Shown: one piece after another, positions 20,420 to 31,632 of the stretch
Layout: every line of letters begins with the position of its first letter
Position numbering within the stretch: the stretch's first letter is position 1
From: Candidatus Altimarinota bacterium
GTDB taxonomy: Bacteria > Patescibacteriota > Gracilibacteria > BD1-5 > UBA6164
Reading direction: 5' to 3'
Assembly: GCA_028688895.1 (NCBI GenBank)
Contig: JAQTXG010000003.1
Location: 54,963 to 118,962, forward strand
Length of the DNA stretch: 64,000 nt
Program-made: the position numbers and the translations under genes
Notes under the pieces: generated by a model
What the model was told of the DNA's origin: nothing
What the model saw: only the letters and a program-made list of their open reading frames with translations
Database searches by the model: none

Positions 20420-22501
20420 ATGGATATTTGAGAGTTTTCTATTGATGATATCTGAAAATTACAGGAATTGATTAGTTATCATTCTGATTTGTATTATAAT
20501 AAGGAAGAACCTATTATAAGCGATTATGAATATGATGAATTGTTTAGAAAGTTGAAAATACTAGAAGAAAAGTTTTGAGTTATATCAAAAACTACTGAAA
20601 TGGTTTGATCTGATATATTGGAGTCTAGTTTCCAAAAGGTAAAGCATTCTAGACCAATGATAAGCTTGGATAATACATATAATGAAGAGGATTTGAATGA
20701 TTTTAATGAGAGGGTGAAGAAAAATATAAGTAATAATCCCCTTAATCATTTAGACCAACCTCACCCTAAACCTCTCCTTATAGGAGAGGGGACTAAAGGA
20801 GTAATTATAGAATATGTATTAGAATTTAAATTTGATTGATTGTGAGTTGAGCTTATTTATAAAAATGGAGACTTAGTTCAAGCTATTACTAGATGAAATG
20901 GTATAGAATGAGAAGATGTGACTGTGAATGTTATGCAAATAGAAAATATTCCAAAAAAAATCAGTTATAGAGAACATTTAGAGGTGAGGGGAGAAGTTGT
21001 AATGCCTATATCTGTTTTTCATAATTTAAATGAACAAGCAAAAAAGGATTGAACAAAAATATTTTCAAATCCTAGAAATGCAGCTAGTTGAAGTCTGAGA
21101 ATGAAGGATGCTTCAGTTACAAAAAAAAGAAAATTACAATTTTTTGCTTATGATTTAGCGAATTTTGATGAATTTGTTAAATCAGAAAAAATAGAAAAAT
21201 ATTATGATGTAATCAAGGATTTAGAAAAACTATGATTTAGTATTTCTAGTTATTTTAAAAAGTTGAATTGAATCTGAGAAGTAATTGGTGCTATTGATAA
21301 TTTTTGAGATATAAAAAAAACTATTGATTTTGAAATAGATTGATTGGTTTTGAAAGTAAACGATATAAGTTTGTGGGATGTTATTTGATGGACTGAGCAT
21401 CATCCAAAGTATGCAATTGCTTATAAGTTTCCAGCAGAAATACTTACTACAAAAGTACTTAGTGTAGAGCATAGTGTTTGAAGAACTGGTACCATCACTC
21501 CTGTTGCTAATTTAGAACCTATTAATATAGGTTGAGTGATAGTAAAAAGAGCTACTTTACATAATTATGAAGAAGTAGAAAATTTGGATGTAAGAATAGG
21601 AGATACTGTTTTTATAAAAAGAGCTTGAGAAGTAATACCGAAAATCATATCTGTTGTAAAAGAATGATATAGAGATGATTTTGAAAAAATAATTCCACCT
21701 AAACTATGTCCTAGTTGTCAAACTATTGTTAAAAAAGATGATGATAAAGTAAGGTATTATTGTCCTAATGATATTGATTGTCCTGCTAAACATCATGAAA
21801 AACTTACTTTTGCAGTAGGGAAACAGTGATTTAATATAGATGGTTTTTGAGATAAACAAGTAGAATTGTTTTTAAATGAGTGAATAATACATAATTTGGT
21901 TGATATTTTTAGAATATCAGAAAAAAAAGATGAAATATTGAGTTTGGAATGATTTCAGGAAAAATCAGTAAATAATTTGATATTGTCAGTTGAAAAATCA
22001 AAAAAAATGGAAATTTATACATTATTAACAGCACTTTGAATAGCTTGAGTAGGTAAGAAAACAGCCAAGACTTTATCAAAAATGTTTAAAAGTATTGATG
22101 ATTTGATTGATTTTTCATATAATATAGAAGATTTGGAACAATTGGAAGATGTATGACCTGAAATAGCAAAAAACGTAGTAGAATATTTTACTAGTGAAGC
22201 TCATAAAAGATTATTATGAGAATTGGTTAATATATTGGATTTACAATATTATAAAGAAAAAATAGTAGAAAGTAATTCAATATTAAATTGAAAAAAAGTA
22301 TGTATTACATGAAGTTTTGAATGATATTCTCGTGAACAGCTGGCTGAGAAATTGGAATCTGTATGATGAAATTTTGTTACAAGTGTAAGTAAAAATACTG
22401 ATTATTTATTAGCTTGAGATAAAGCTTGAAGTAAATTGAAAAAAGCTAATGAATTATGAGTAGAAGTTTTGGATTTGGAATGATTTTTGAATATGTTATA
22501 A
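20420..22501 (+). CDS. ligA: NAD-dependent DNA ligase
   Basis: 693-aa ligase sealing nicks with NAD+ in replication and repair. The adenylation motif is EFKFDG with catalytic Lys137 (both the Gly here and the following ones are TGA), then TRGNGIEGEDVT, the OB fold with [16 protein letters not shown], a four-Cys zinc finger (CPSC..CPNDIDC), helix-hairpin-helix repeats, and a C-terminal BRCT domain (KVCITGSFEGYSREQL). The catalytic Lys is about 22 residues later than in E. coli because residues 105-130 derive from a palindromic element inserted in frame. All domains are complete. Confidence 0.97.
20732..20809. repeat. Palindromic element inserted in ligA
   Basis: GC-richer segment with CCTCTCCTTATAGGAGAGG at its core, translated as about 26 extra residues including [14 protein letters not shown] between the N-terminal Ia region and the catalytic Lys. 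Similar in style to the insert in the DHH gene. Confidence 0.72.
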
Positions 22502-22502
22502 T

Positions 22503-22531
22503 AAAATGGCTACTTTTAAAGTAGCTATTTT
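22503..22531 (+). terminator. Terminator of ligA
   Basis: GCTACTTT/AAAGTAGC stem flanked by A- and T-rich arms right after the ligA stop. Confidence 0.8.
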
Positions 22532-22587
22532 ATATTTTTTATTTGATTTTTTGTGTATTATATATAAACTAGCTACACTTTAAATTT

Positions 22588-22663
22588 GGATTCATAGCTC
22601 AGCTGGTAGAGCACCCGCCTCTTAAGCGGTAGGTCCCGGGTTCGAACCCCGGTGGATCCACCA
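22588..22663 (+). tRNA. tRNA-Lys (anticodon CUU)
   Basis: Complete 76-nt cloverleaf with encoded CCA: acceptor GGATTCA/TGGATCC, D stem GCTC/GAGC, anticodon loop CTCTTAA giving CUU for the AAG codon, T arm CCGGG TTCGAAC CCCGG. Canonical G18-G19 and TTC are present. One C27-U43 mismatch in the anticodon stem. Followed by its own terminator. Confidence 0.95.
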
Positions 22664-22677
22664 TTATTGATAAAAAT

Positions 22678-22699
22678 AAACTGCATTTTGCAGTTTTTT
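22678..22699 (+). terminator. Terminator after tRNA-Lys
   Basis: AAACTGC/GCAGTTT stem followed by TTT, 15 nt after the tRNA end. Confidence 0.85.
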
Positions 22700-22725
22700 G
22701 GTTTTTAATAATTAATTGAAAAAAT

Positions 22726-22926
22726 ATGGAAATAATAAAAATTTCTAGAGAATGAGAAATAGATAATCAATATAGTGAATTAAAAATTTGTCCAGAAATA
22801 CAAACACTTATTGAGTGAATTAGAGTATTTATTGAAGATGCTTTTACTCCATCAACACAAACTCTTACTCATTTAAATAGGGTAATTGAATATAATGGAA
22901 AAAAATATCAAATAGAAGTAAAATAA
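22726..22926 (+). CDS. Small hypothetical protein (66 aa)
   Basis: 66 aa starting MEIIKISREGEIDNQYSELK and ending HLNRVIEYNGKKYQIEVK. Mixed alpha/beta character, no signal or membrane segment, two TGA glycines, TAA stop. The last strand pair (RVIEYNGKKYQIEV) looks like a beta hairpin. No family is recognised. Confidence 0.6.
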
Positions 22927-22973
22927 ATTTTTCTTACCTAATTCTTACATTCATTTATTATACTCACACTTGT

Positions 22974-23042
22974 AACTAACAAAATTCTTTTTTTATATTC
23001 ATAGTATAAGAAGTAAAGGCTTGTTTTATGAATTTTGTTAGT
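22974..23042. repeat. 14-bp inverted repeat with 40-nt spacer
   Basis: AACTAACAAAATTC and its exact complement GAATTTTGTTAGTT bracket about 40 nt. Downstream of the 66-aa gene; possibly an RNA stem or a mobile-element relic. No coding sequence inside. Confidence 0.6.
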
Positions 23043-23068
23043 TATGTTTTTGCATAAAAACTTTTTAT

Positions 23069-23101
23069 AAAAAAGTACTAAATTTTATTTAGTACTTTTT
23101 T
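23069..23101. terminator. Bidirectional terminator
   Basis: AAAAAAGTACTAAAT/ATTTAGTACTTTTTT stem between convergent genes. Confidence 0.85.
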
Positions 23102-23105
23102 ATTT

Positions 23106-24065
23106 TTACATATTATGTTTTTTTCTCCATTCTTCTTTTTCAGAGTATCTTTTTTCATAAAGATTTGATATTTTTTCATAATTTAATTCTCATCATTCAG
23201 TAATGATTTTGTCAAATAATTTAGCATCTACTCTATCATGAGAAAATTTCACTCTTTGATATGGATTTATTTTATAGTCTAAACTAGTTACTTGTTTAGT
23301 TTTGTATACTGTATGGTCTTTGTGAGCTTCTGATTTCCATAATGAGAATTTTTTTGTCGATAAAAACATATATACTGGTTTTTTAGCGTAATGCATTTCA
23401 GATACAGCAGCATTTACTCATGCTGATACTATGAATTGGTGTTCGCTATTAAATGTGATACCTCATACAAGCATTTTATCTATTTCTCATTCTATGTTTG
23501 ATAACATAAATTCTGGAGTAACCAAAAAAGGAATATTGTTTTGTTGTAAAAAAAGTATCATATTGTTAGTCTTTTCTTCAGATTGTTGAGCCAATATTAC
23601 TCTGAAATTAGTTTTATTTTTTGCAGCTCTTTTTAATACTTGTTTTACTATTCAACTAGGTGAATGAACGAATATAGTATCATTTTCTTGGATTAATTTT
23701 GCTCAGTTTCATATAATAGTACATGTTTCATTTTCTATTTCTTTTTTAGTTTTTCTTAGAAATTTGTTTAACTCTTTGTAAATATCATCTATTGATTTGT
23801 ATTTTCATTTACCGTCTTCAATTATATCATATATTTTTGATATATAATGAATAATCATTCAAATTCTAGGTCTGGTATTTTTTACAGTATTGAATAATAT
23901 AGAAAAATGTTCATAAAAATGTTCTAAATCATTTTGTCTAAAAATAGTAATTGAGTTTATTAGATTTTCTATTGTCAATATAGTTAATTGTGTAGATCAA
24001 ATATCTGATTCTATATTTATTAAAATTTTTGATAATTGAATTTCTAAGTCTTGTGTATTTTTCAT
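23106..24065 (-). CDS. IF-2B alpha/beta/delta family protein (ribose-1,5-bisphosphate isomerase-like)
   Basis: 319 aa. The N-terminal 120 residues are helical, the C-terminal part a Rossmann-like IF-2B/MtnA fold: NDTIFVHSPSGIVKQVLKRA, FRVILAQQSEEKTNN (the strand with a conserved acidic end), IPFLVTPEFMLSN, IDKMLVGGITFN and FIVSAGVNAAVSEMHYAKKPVYMF. In bacteria this family includes methylthioribose-1-phosphate isomerase and ribose-1,5-bisphosphate isomerase. The latter works with AMP phosphorylase and RuBisCO in the CPR/archaeal AMP pathway. Neither partner is in the window, so the assignment within the family is tentative. Confidence 0.7.
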
Positions 24066-24083
24066 ATATATTTATTAAAATCC

Positions 24084-25427
24084 TTAAAAAAAGTAATAAA
24101 CTCATAGTAAATATATACTTGAGGCAAATAGTGAAATAATTGTTATTGGCATTCAGACTTTTGCAAATTCTTTAAAAGATATTTTTAATCATTGTTTTTT
24201 TGCTAAATCACATGCTATTATTCATGATGCTGATCATATAATTGTACCATTTCATCATAAACATGATCAAAGAGCTAAAGCCCACCATAATAGATCTATA
24301 TGAGGTACTCATTGCATTTTGTCTTGAAGTCAAATAATTACTGGAATCATCATTGCTACAAATGGTATATTATTTATAACTGTTGATGCTAGTCATATTC
24401 ACCAAACTATTACCATTAAAAGTAATGGTAAATTGTCAGAAAAACTTGATATTTGATGTACTATTATTTCTAGAAATCATACTTTTTCTAATGCTCATAC
24501 TTGTACAAAAAGTCAAGCGAAAAATAGTAAAGAATCCCATTCTACTTCTTTCATAATATGTAAAAAATGAACTTTTTTACTTACTAGAATAGATCAGAAT
24601 ATTCAAGCAAATAATCATATAAATCATATTAGTCACACTTCTAATGCACTTGGATTTAGTGATTTTATTTGCTCTTCAAATGCTAATAATGCAACAGTTA
24701 ATACTACAATTACTACAGTAACTATAGCTAAGTACTTATCCATCTTTTTATCTGCATACTTGTATATAATTCTTTCGATAATGAGTTTTGATATAAAAGT
24801 TTTAGTTAAATCATTTTTAATTGTTTTAAATTTTTCTTTATAAAAAAATAATAAATAAGCAATTATCATTATACTCATAAGTAATATAGGGAACCATAAG
24901 TTGTATACAAAATCCATAAATGGAATTTTTGCTTGTACTCATATAAGAGTATTTGGCGGATCTCAGATTAATGTTAATGTTCCTCAAATATTTGAAAATA
25001 TAGCTAATAATATCACTAGTAATTTTCAGTCTAGTGAAAGTCATTTTGCAAGTGCTATTGCTATTGGTACAGTTAATAAAACAACTGTTGCATTATTTAA
25101 TACAAAAGATGCTGTTGTAATAAGTGCAATGAATAAAAAGAAGATTATTTTTGGACTTCAATTACTTTTTTTTGCTATCATCATATTTACATATGAAAAG
25201 ATACCAGAATAAACAGCAATTCAAACTACTAACATCAATCAAAATAATAAAATCAAGGTTTCATAATCTATTGATTTCGCTGCTTCTAATGGACTAATTA
25301 TTCAAAAAATAATTAATAATAAAGCTCATCAGATTGCAATAAGAGTTTTTTCTATTTTATCAAAGAAAAAAAGTACTAGTGATCAGAAAAACACAATAAG
25401 TGTAAATATAAAATCAAAACTTAACAT
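24084..25427 (-). CDS. ArsB/NhaD (SLC13-like) ion transporter
   Basis: 447-aa polytopic membrane protein with about 11-12 helices. Two family motifs stand out: SNIGGTLTLIGDPPNTLIG (about 142-160) and the C-terminal counterpart LGSCLGGNGTIIGSASGI, the inverted repeats that carry the substrate in the ArsB/NhaD/citrate transporter superfamily. Likely an anion exporter or sodium/proton antiporter; which ion is not decidable here. ATG at 25427 is chosen because TAA stops precede it. A TTGACA/TATAAT pair (25496-25522, minus) with a short 15-nt spacer may be its promoter. It precedes the IF-2B-like gene by 18 nt on the same strand. Confidence 0.85.
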
Positions 25428-25841
25428 AAAAAACAATATTACAAAAAGTTTTTATCAAAGAAAACAAATGATTTTATTCATTTAAAAAGGTGTTCATTAT
25501 AGTTATTATTTTTTTTTGTCAAAAATATTTTTATAATTTATTTTTTGCTTATAAAAAGCTTATTTTAAGCCATTATTTATTTTTTTAGTTCTATAATTAT
25601 GTACATATTTTATATACATTTGTTTTTCTTACTCTATTCTTAAATATAAGAAATAAAATAAAAAATGTAACCAGTTAAGGTTACATTAGCATACAAAGTT
25701 TCCTTTGCTTATCTATTATAATTTTTTATCAAAAAAAGTAAAATTTAAGATATAAAAGTAATAATTATTTCTTAAACATGAATAAAATTATTTTTTAGTA
25801 ATTGGAAAACTTTATTTTATTTTTTAATTTTATAAATATAT
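25428..25841. other. 414-nt intergenic region with an 8-bp hairpin
   Basis: Divergent promoters are expected here. A hairpin ATGTAACC/GGTTACAT lies at 25665-25686; on the minus strand it is followed by a T-rich tract, like a terminator, although no minus-strand gene ends here. The string AAGCCATTATTTATT near 25571 recurs at about 20314 ahead of ligA. Otherwise AT-rich with no coding sequence. Confidence 0.5.
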
Positions 25842-26402
25842 ATGATAAATAAAAAAATTCTAGCAGTTGTTTTACTAGCTAGTGTTACAGCTGCATGAAT
25901 TTGAGTTACATTTGCTGATGATTCTAGTACTTGATCTACAGGTACATGAGTTACTAATAATTGATTTTTTAAAAACTTTAAAGATTTTGGTTGATTTAAA
26001 CATAGAAAAGAATGATTTAAAAATAATTTAACTGATGATGAAAAAACTGAATTTGCTAGTATGTCAGATGTAGAAAAGAAATCATTTTTTGATAAAAAAA
26101 GAGAGGAACAAATTGTTTTAATGGAAAAAAATAAGGTTGATAGAGAATTGAGAGAGTGAGTAATAGATGCATTATTGGCTTGAAAAAGCTTGACTAGTGA
26201 ACAAGAAATATTGAGAAATGAAATAATAAAAGAAAGAGCTGAGAGAAAAACTAAAATGCTTGAAAAAGAAGAAGAAATGACTAAGTTTAGAGCTATAATG
26301 GATAAAAAGAAAACATGAGAAACTTTAACATCAGAAGAACAAACAATATTAGATAATTCAAGACATACTAAAAAAGATAAAAGTTTTTGAAAATGGAGAT
26401 AA
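25842..26402 (+). CDS. Secreted helical hypothetical protein (186 aa)
   Basis: Signal peptide MINKKILAVVLLASVTAAG..TFA with likely cleavage near residue 25, then a short Ser/Thr/Gly linker and a long charged helical region rich in Glu and Lys (about 60-180), resembling small extracytoplasmic Spy-like helical proteins in composition only. Fourteen or so TGA codons. It stands alone with a terminator behind it. No family is assigned. Confidence 0.75.
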
Positions 26403-26409
26403 TTATTTT

Positions 26410-26444
26410 AAAAAAATACAAATTATATATATTTGTATTTTTTT
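26410..26444 (+). terminator. Terminator of the secreted helical protein gene
   Basis: AAAAATACAAAT/ATTTGTATTTTT stem with T-run, directly after the stop. Confidence 0.8.
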
Positions 26445-26586
26445 AATTATTCCATTTAATATAGTATTTTTCAGAATTAAAAAATATTTTTTCATTTAAT
26501 CAAGCAAAAATTTAATAATAATTTGTGTCTACTGAATGTTTATTGTATAATGATAATAGTATATTATTTGTTAATAGATATAATAA

Positions 26587-27591
26587 ATGTCAATAATTAA
26601 ACTTGTTAAAAATTGGGTACTTAAATATTTTTTGTATTTTATAATTTTTTTATTGGTTATTTTGATTATAGAAAAATATTTTATTAGTTATATTAATTTT
26701 GCAGAATTTGGTCCAATAATTTCTGATATTACAGATATATTAAATTTTAATTTATTGTGATTTTTGAATATTAATTTAAGTTTAATAAATTTATTATCTT
26801 TTGTTTTTGTAATTATTCTTTGATTTTCTATTTGAAAATATTATAAAAAATTCATACATACAATTAAAAAAAGTAATAATAATATGACTCCTGCTACTGT
26901 TACTATTTTGTCTAATATCGGTTACTATGTAATACTTACTATTTTTATATTATCTTCTCTTAAATTGGTTTGAATTGATTTATCAAATCTGACAATGATT
27001 ATATCAGCTTTATCTGTTGGTTTATGATTTGGATTACAAACTATAGTTTCAAATTTTATTTCTGGAATTATACTTATGTTTGAACAGAGTATAAAAGTAG
27101 GTGATTTTATAGAATTATGAACTGATTTGAGAGGAACTGTTGTAAATATAAATATGAGATCGACTACTATTAGGACAAATGATAATATAGATATAGTTGT
27201 ACCTAATAAAAATTTTATAGAAAATAATATAGTAAACTGGACTTTATCAGATAGAACAGTGAGAATAAAAATACCTTTTTGAGTTGCATATTGAACAACT
27301 TTTGAAAATGTACAAGAAGTAGTATTATGAGCACTAGAAAAATCAGAAATAGATTATTTGAAAACACTTGATAAAAAACCTTTTATAGTCATGAGTGGTA
27401 TGTGATCTAGTAGTGTTGATTTTAGTTTATTTGTCTGGGTAAAATGAGATGATACTAATATACCTTTGGTGGCAAAATGAGCCTTTGTAAAAATGATTTA
27501 TAAGGCTTTAAATGATAATAATATCTCTATACCATTTCCACAAATGGATTTACATATAAAAAGTAGTATTCCTTTTAAAAGTAATAATTAA
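26587..27591 (+). CDS. MscS-family small-conductance mechanosensitive channel
   Basis: 334 aa. Three membrane helices in the first 170 residues, ending in the pore-lining Gly/Ala-rich helix with [20 protein letters not shown], then the beta domain ([50 protein letters not shown]). It vents solutes during osmotic shock. The corA gene follows after 10 nt, so both inner-membrane ion proteins form one unit. Confidence 0.93.
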
Positions 27592-27601
27592 TATCAAACA
27601 T

Positions 27602-28513
27602 ATGCTTAGAGAATTAAAAATAAAATGAATAACTTGGATTGATTGATATAATCTAGAAAAGAAAGAAATTTATAATGTATTAAAAGAACATGATTTTCAT
27701 GAATTGGATATTGAAGCTTGTATGGAAGAAAACCAAAGAGCAAGAATTGATTCATATGAAGATTACTTTTTTATGGTACTTCATTTTCCTAAATATATAG
27801 TTAAAACTAAAACTTATGAATTAAATGAATTTAATATATTTTTAAAAAAAGATTTACTTATTACTTTTAGAAATTTTCCAGGTATACATATAGATAAAAT
27901 ATTTACAAAATACGAGAAACAGGATTTTTATGATGGTGAACATACTGTATTGTATTCAGGTTATATATTGTATGAAATAATTGAAGCTATGCTTGAAAAA
28001 ATATTTAATTCAATAAATAATTCTAAAAAAGATATAAATTTATTGGAAAAACTTGTTTTTGAAAAAGTAAATTATAAACTTATAAATGATATAATGATAA
28101 AAAAGAGAAATATAATTTTTCTCAAACATATGTTTTTACCACAGGTTTCAGTTATGAGATCCACTGAATCAAATATAAATAAAATATTTAAAGGTGAGAT
28201 TGAAGAATATTTTGAAGATTTGGAAGATAAAGTTTTGTATATAAATGATAGCTTAAATATTTTGGAAGAACATATTACAAGTATAGAAGATGCTTTTAAA
28301 TCAATTGTGGATATGAATATGAACTATGTAATGAAAATACTTACATTTTTCTCTGCATTAATATTACCACTTACTTTGATAACTTCTTTTTACTGAATGA
28401 ATGTAGATTTACCTATGCAAAAAAGTACAGATTTTGTGTATTTTTTATTGGCTTTGAGTACTTTTGTAATGGTAATTTTATATGTAATTATGAAAAAGAA
28501 ATGAAAATTTTAG
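27602..28513 (+). CDS. corA: CorA-type magnesium transporter
   Basis: 303 aa. Cytoplasmic alpha/beta N-terminal domain, long stalk helix (about 150-240), and two C-terminal membrane helices with the signature YGMN between them; the Gly of this invariant motif is a TGA codon (TAC TGA ATG AAT), strong direct evidence for code 25. C-terminus is basic (MKKKGKF). Imports Mg2+ (or Co2+/Ni2+). Cotranscribed with the MscS gene. Confidence 0.93.
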
Positions 28514-28533
28514 AAAATATTTACTTTGATTTT

Positions 28534-28621
28534 AATCCCTCCCCCTGCGGGTGCTCCCTTTGGAAAAGGGAGAAAATTCTTCCCTTTCCAACGGAAGTCC
28601 CGAGGTATGAGGTGGGGGGGG
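28534..28621. repeat. Intergenic GC-rich palindromic element
   Basis: CCCTCCCCC..GGTGGGGGGG outer arms and TCCCTTT/AAAGGGA inner stem, in the gap after corA. It shares CATACCTCGG-type, CCCTTTCC-type and AAAAGGGAGAAAA blocks with the element at 43585-43675 (opposite orientation for part of it). Confidence 0.7.
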
Positions 28622-28685
28622 AAAAATATAACACTTTAGTCTAAAGGATACACCTTCTGATAAAAAGGGAGAATTATTCGCAAAT

Positions 28686-28722
28686 AAAAAAAGAAGTACT
28701 TTTTCAAATACTTCTTTTTTTA
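28686..28722. terminator. Bidirectional terminator
   Basis: AAAAAAAGAAGTA/TACTTCTTTTTTT stem between corA and the RRM gene. Confidence 0.85.
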
Positions 28723-28737
28723 TTGATTTATTGAAGA

Positions 28738-28998
28738 TTAGTCTTCTTTTTTTTCTTGAGCGAAATCAACTTTGATAGTTCTTCCATCAACTTCAGCACC
28801 GTCCATAGCTTCTTTTGCTTTAACAGCATCTTCTACAGTAGAGAATTCAACGAAACCAAAACCTTTTGATCTACCAGTATCTCTATCTTTGATAACTTTA
28901 ACAAAAGTTACTTCTCCGTATTCTTTGAATACATCTTTAACTTCTTGCCAATCTAAACCCCATGATAAACCTCCAATGAATAATTTATTAGTTTGCAT
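28738..28998 (-). CDS. RRM-type RNA-binding protein
   Basis: 86 aa, a single RNA-recognition motif. RNP2 is KLFIGGLSW (5-13) and RNP1 is GRSKGFGFVEF (about 42-52), with the aromatic residues needed for base stacking. Comparable to the small cyanobacterial and bacterial Rbp proteins. All glycines are GGN codons and none is TGA, unlike neighbouring genes, which suggests high expression with codon selection. Own terminator at the 3' end. Role may be RNA chaperoning; that is inferred from family. Confidence 0.93.
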   Translation of the reverse strand: MQTNKLFIGGLSWGLDWQEVKDVFKEYGEVTFVKVIKDRDTGRSKGFGFVEFSTVEDAVKAKEAMDGAEVDGRTIKVDFAQEKKED

Positions 28999-29180
28999 TA
29001 TAACTAAATAAAAAAATAAAATGTGAGAAAGAATAGTTTATTTTATACTTAGTATTATGACTTATTAGAGACCTAGCACAAAGAAAACTTAAACAGAACT
29101 TATATTTCTCAAGTATATTATATATATATAATTAAAATAGCAAGTTTTTATTTAAAAAAGTCTGTATATATTGTATAATT

Positions 29181-29213
29181 AAAAATAAACACTCTCTATG
29201 AGTGTTTATTTTT
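29181..29213 (-). terminator. Terminator of ppa
   Basis: AAAAATAAACACTC/GAGTGTTTATTTTT stem immediately after the ppa stop. Confidence 0.85.
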
Positions 29214-29215
29214 AA

Positions 29216-29746
29216 TTATTTTGAAAATTTAATTTTATAAGCTTTGTGACATTCTTTTAATCTTTCTATCGCTATATTTTTATTATCCCAACCATTTAAT
29301 TCAACTTTTTTTCCATGTAAATCTTTGTAATGTAACATATAATATTCTATATCTTCTTTTTCTTTTTGGTTTACATCTTGTATATCATTTACATCAGAAT
29401 AATATTTATCATCTGCTACAGCTAATATTTTGTAATCATCTTCTCATGAATCAATCATTTTTAATCATCAAACAACTCTAAGAGGTACAATAGTTCATAC
29501 CGCTAATGGTTGAGTACATAATATAATTACGTCTAATGGGTCATTGTCTCATTCATTCCAAGTTTGAGGTAAATCTCAATAATTGAAAGTGTAATCTATA
29601 GGAGTTTTTCATACTCTATCTACCCAGATTGCTCATGTTTTGTAGTCAAACTCGTATTTTACTTTTGATCATTTTGGTATTTCCATTACAGCATTTATTT
29701 CTGTTAAATCTTCATTTCCTAGTGGTATATCGTGGTATAAGTTCAT
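29216..29746 (-). CDS. ppa: Inorganic pyrophosphatase (family I)
   Basis: 176-aa soluble enzyme hydrolysing pyrophosphate to drive biosynthesis. MEIPKGSKVKYEFD and the catalytic metal-binding motif EGDNDPLDVIIL (about 71-82) are present, as is GLKMIDSGEDDYKILAV with its Asp pair. Normal length. TGA supplies the conserved glycines. It lies 62 nt after the ABC-F gene on the same strand. Confidence 0.96.
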
Positions 29747-29808
29747 TGTGTCTTATTTATAAATTAAAATAATGTTTTAAGTATATTTCATTTTTTTATT
29801 TTTCAAGT

Positions 29809-31545
29809 TTATTTTTTATGTTTAGCTCTTCTTTTGTCTTTTCATTTTCAAAATTTATTTTTAAGTCTCTTGAATTCTTTTTCTCATAGTTTTTCTTCTA
29901 GTACTAGATTTAATTCTGCTTCTTCATCAAATATATTTACATCCATACCTATATTGTGTTCCAATTTAAATTTGTAGTCTTCATAATTTCAGTAACTAAC
30001 ACTTAATTCTCAATCATCTATAAACCATATATTTGTAGCCAATTTGTTTACAAAATACCTATCATGAGATATAAATAATAGAGATCAAGCGAAATTTTTA
30101 AGTGATTCTTCAAGTGCTTCTCTTGTATCGTAATCTAAGTGATTTGTTGGTTCGTCTAATATCAATAAATTGCACTCCTTTTGTCATAATATTGCAAATA
30201 ACAATTTTGAAGTTTGTCATCAAGATAATTCAGATATTTTTTTATCTAAATCAGCTTTTTCAAATAAATAGTGACTTAAAAGTCAAATCAAGTGTTGGTC
30301 TGGATATGAAAATCAATGTTTTTCAAAATTTTCTCTCAATGTTTTATTTTTGTCTAGCTCTTCGTGCATTTGAGAATAATATCATATTTTTACAGCTTTT
30401 CATCTACTATAAAATCAATCAAGTATTTCTATTTCATTTAATATTGTTTTTATAAATGTAGATTTTCATACTCAATTTTCTCATACAACTCATATCCTTT
30501 GTTTTCTATATAAGTACAATTCTGATATAAAAAATAATGGTTCTTTTCTACCGATAAATACTTCCTTGAAAGATAATACTTTTTCTGGTAATTCGCCTGA
30601 AAATTCAAAGAAAAATTTTGGCTTCCTAGGTATATATGGAGCTTCAAGTTTTTCCATTTTATCCAGACTTTTTTCTCTAGATTTTGCCCATCCTGCTCTT
30701 GAACCTGCTCTAAATCTATTTATCAATTTTTCTTCTTTTTCTATAAATTCTTGTTCTCTTTTGAAATTTTCTATTTTTTTCTTTTCTATTCTATCTCTTT
30801 CAAGTAAATAATCTGAGTAGTTTGTGTGGTAGAAAGTAAGTCATCTTTTGGGTTGTATTTCGTAAGTTTTGTTACAAGTTTTATCTAAAAATTCTCTGTC
30901 GTGAGATATTATGACATATCAACCTTTCCATTTGTTTTGTAAAAATGATTCTAACCATTCCACACTACTCATATCTATAAAATTGGTTGGTTCATCCAGA
31001 AAAAGTATGTCTGGTGACTCTAATAATACTTTTGCTAGTGCTATTTTTGTTCTTTGTCATCAACTTACTTCACACAATTTTTTGTCTAGTAAATTTAGTA
31101 TTCATATTCAGTTTGCTACTGCATGAATTTTGTTATTATAATCATGTCATCATATATTATTAAATTGTTCCAAAATGGAAGTGTATTCATCAATTGTTTG
31201 GATATCTTGTGGATTATTATTCATTTTTTCTTCTATAATATCCAATTTATTTTCCATTTCTATTATATCAGTTAGTCCATCCTTTAATTCTTGTCTAACT
31301 AACTTATTTTCATCATCCGAATATATCTGATGCAAGTATCATAATGAAAGATTTCAGATATTATCTATGCTTCAGTCATAATTTTTAATTTCTCATGTAA
31401 AAATTTTTAAAAGTGTTGTTTTTCATGCTCAGTTTGCTCATACTATTGAGATTCTATCAGTTTTATTTATTGTTATATCTATATCTTTTAATATTATTTC
31501 TCAATTAAATTCTAGTGAATTAATCTTTACTTTTAAGTGTTTCAT
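29809..31545 (-). CDS. ABC-F family ATPase (Uup/EttA-like)
   Basis: 578 aa with two ATPase domains and no membrane segment. First domain: Walker A VGANGAGKTTLLK, signature [12 protein letters not shown], Walker [10 protein letters not shown]. The linker (about 240-300) is basic and helical. Second domain: [37 protein letters not shown]. The C-terminus is a Lys-rich tail ([12 protein letters not shown]). ABC-F proteins bind the ribosomal E site and relieve stalled translation; subfamily not determined. Confidence 0.93.
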
Positions 31546-31590
31546 TTTTATTATTATGTATTATTTTTATTATAATAATTATAAATAGAC

Positions 31591-31630
31591 AAAAAACAAC
31601 TTAGATTTTTATTAATCTAAGTTGTTTTTT
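31591..31630 (-). terminator. Terminator before the ABC-F gene
   Basis: AACAACTTAGATT/AATCTAAGTTGTT stem with T-run, ending the transcript of the 103-aa gene. Confidence 0.85.
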
Positions 31631-31632
31631 GT

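Noticed and set aside
20311..25585. Shared AAGCCATTATTTATT string before ligA and near 25571
   Set aside because: Fifteen matching bases in AT-rich DNA may be chance; no consistent position relative to a promoter.
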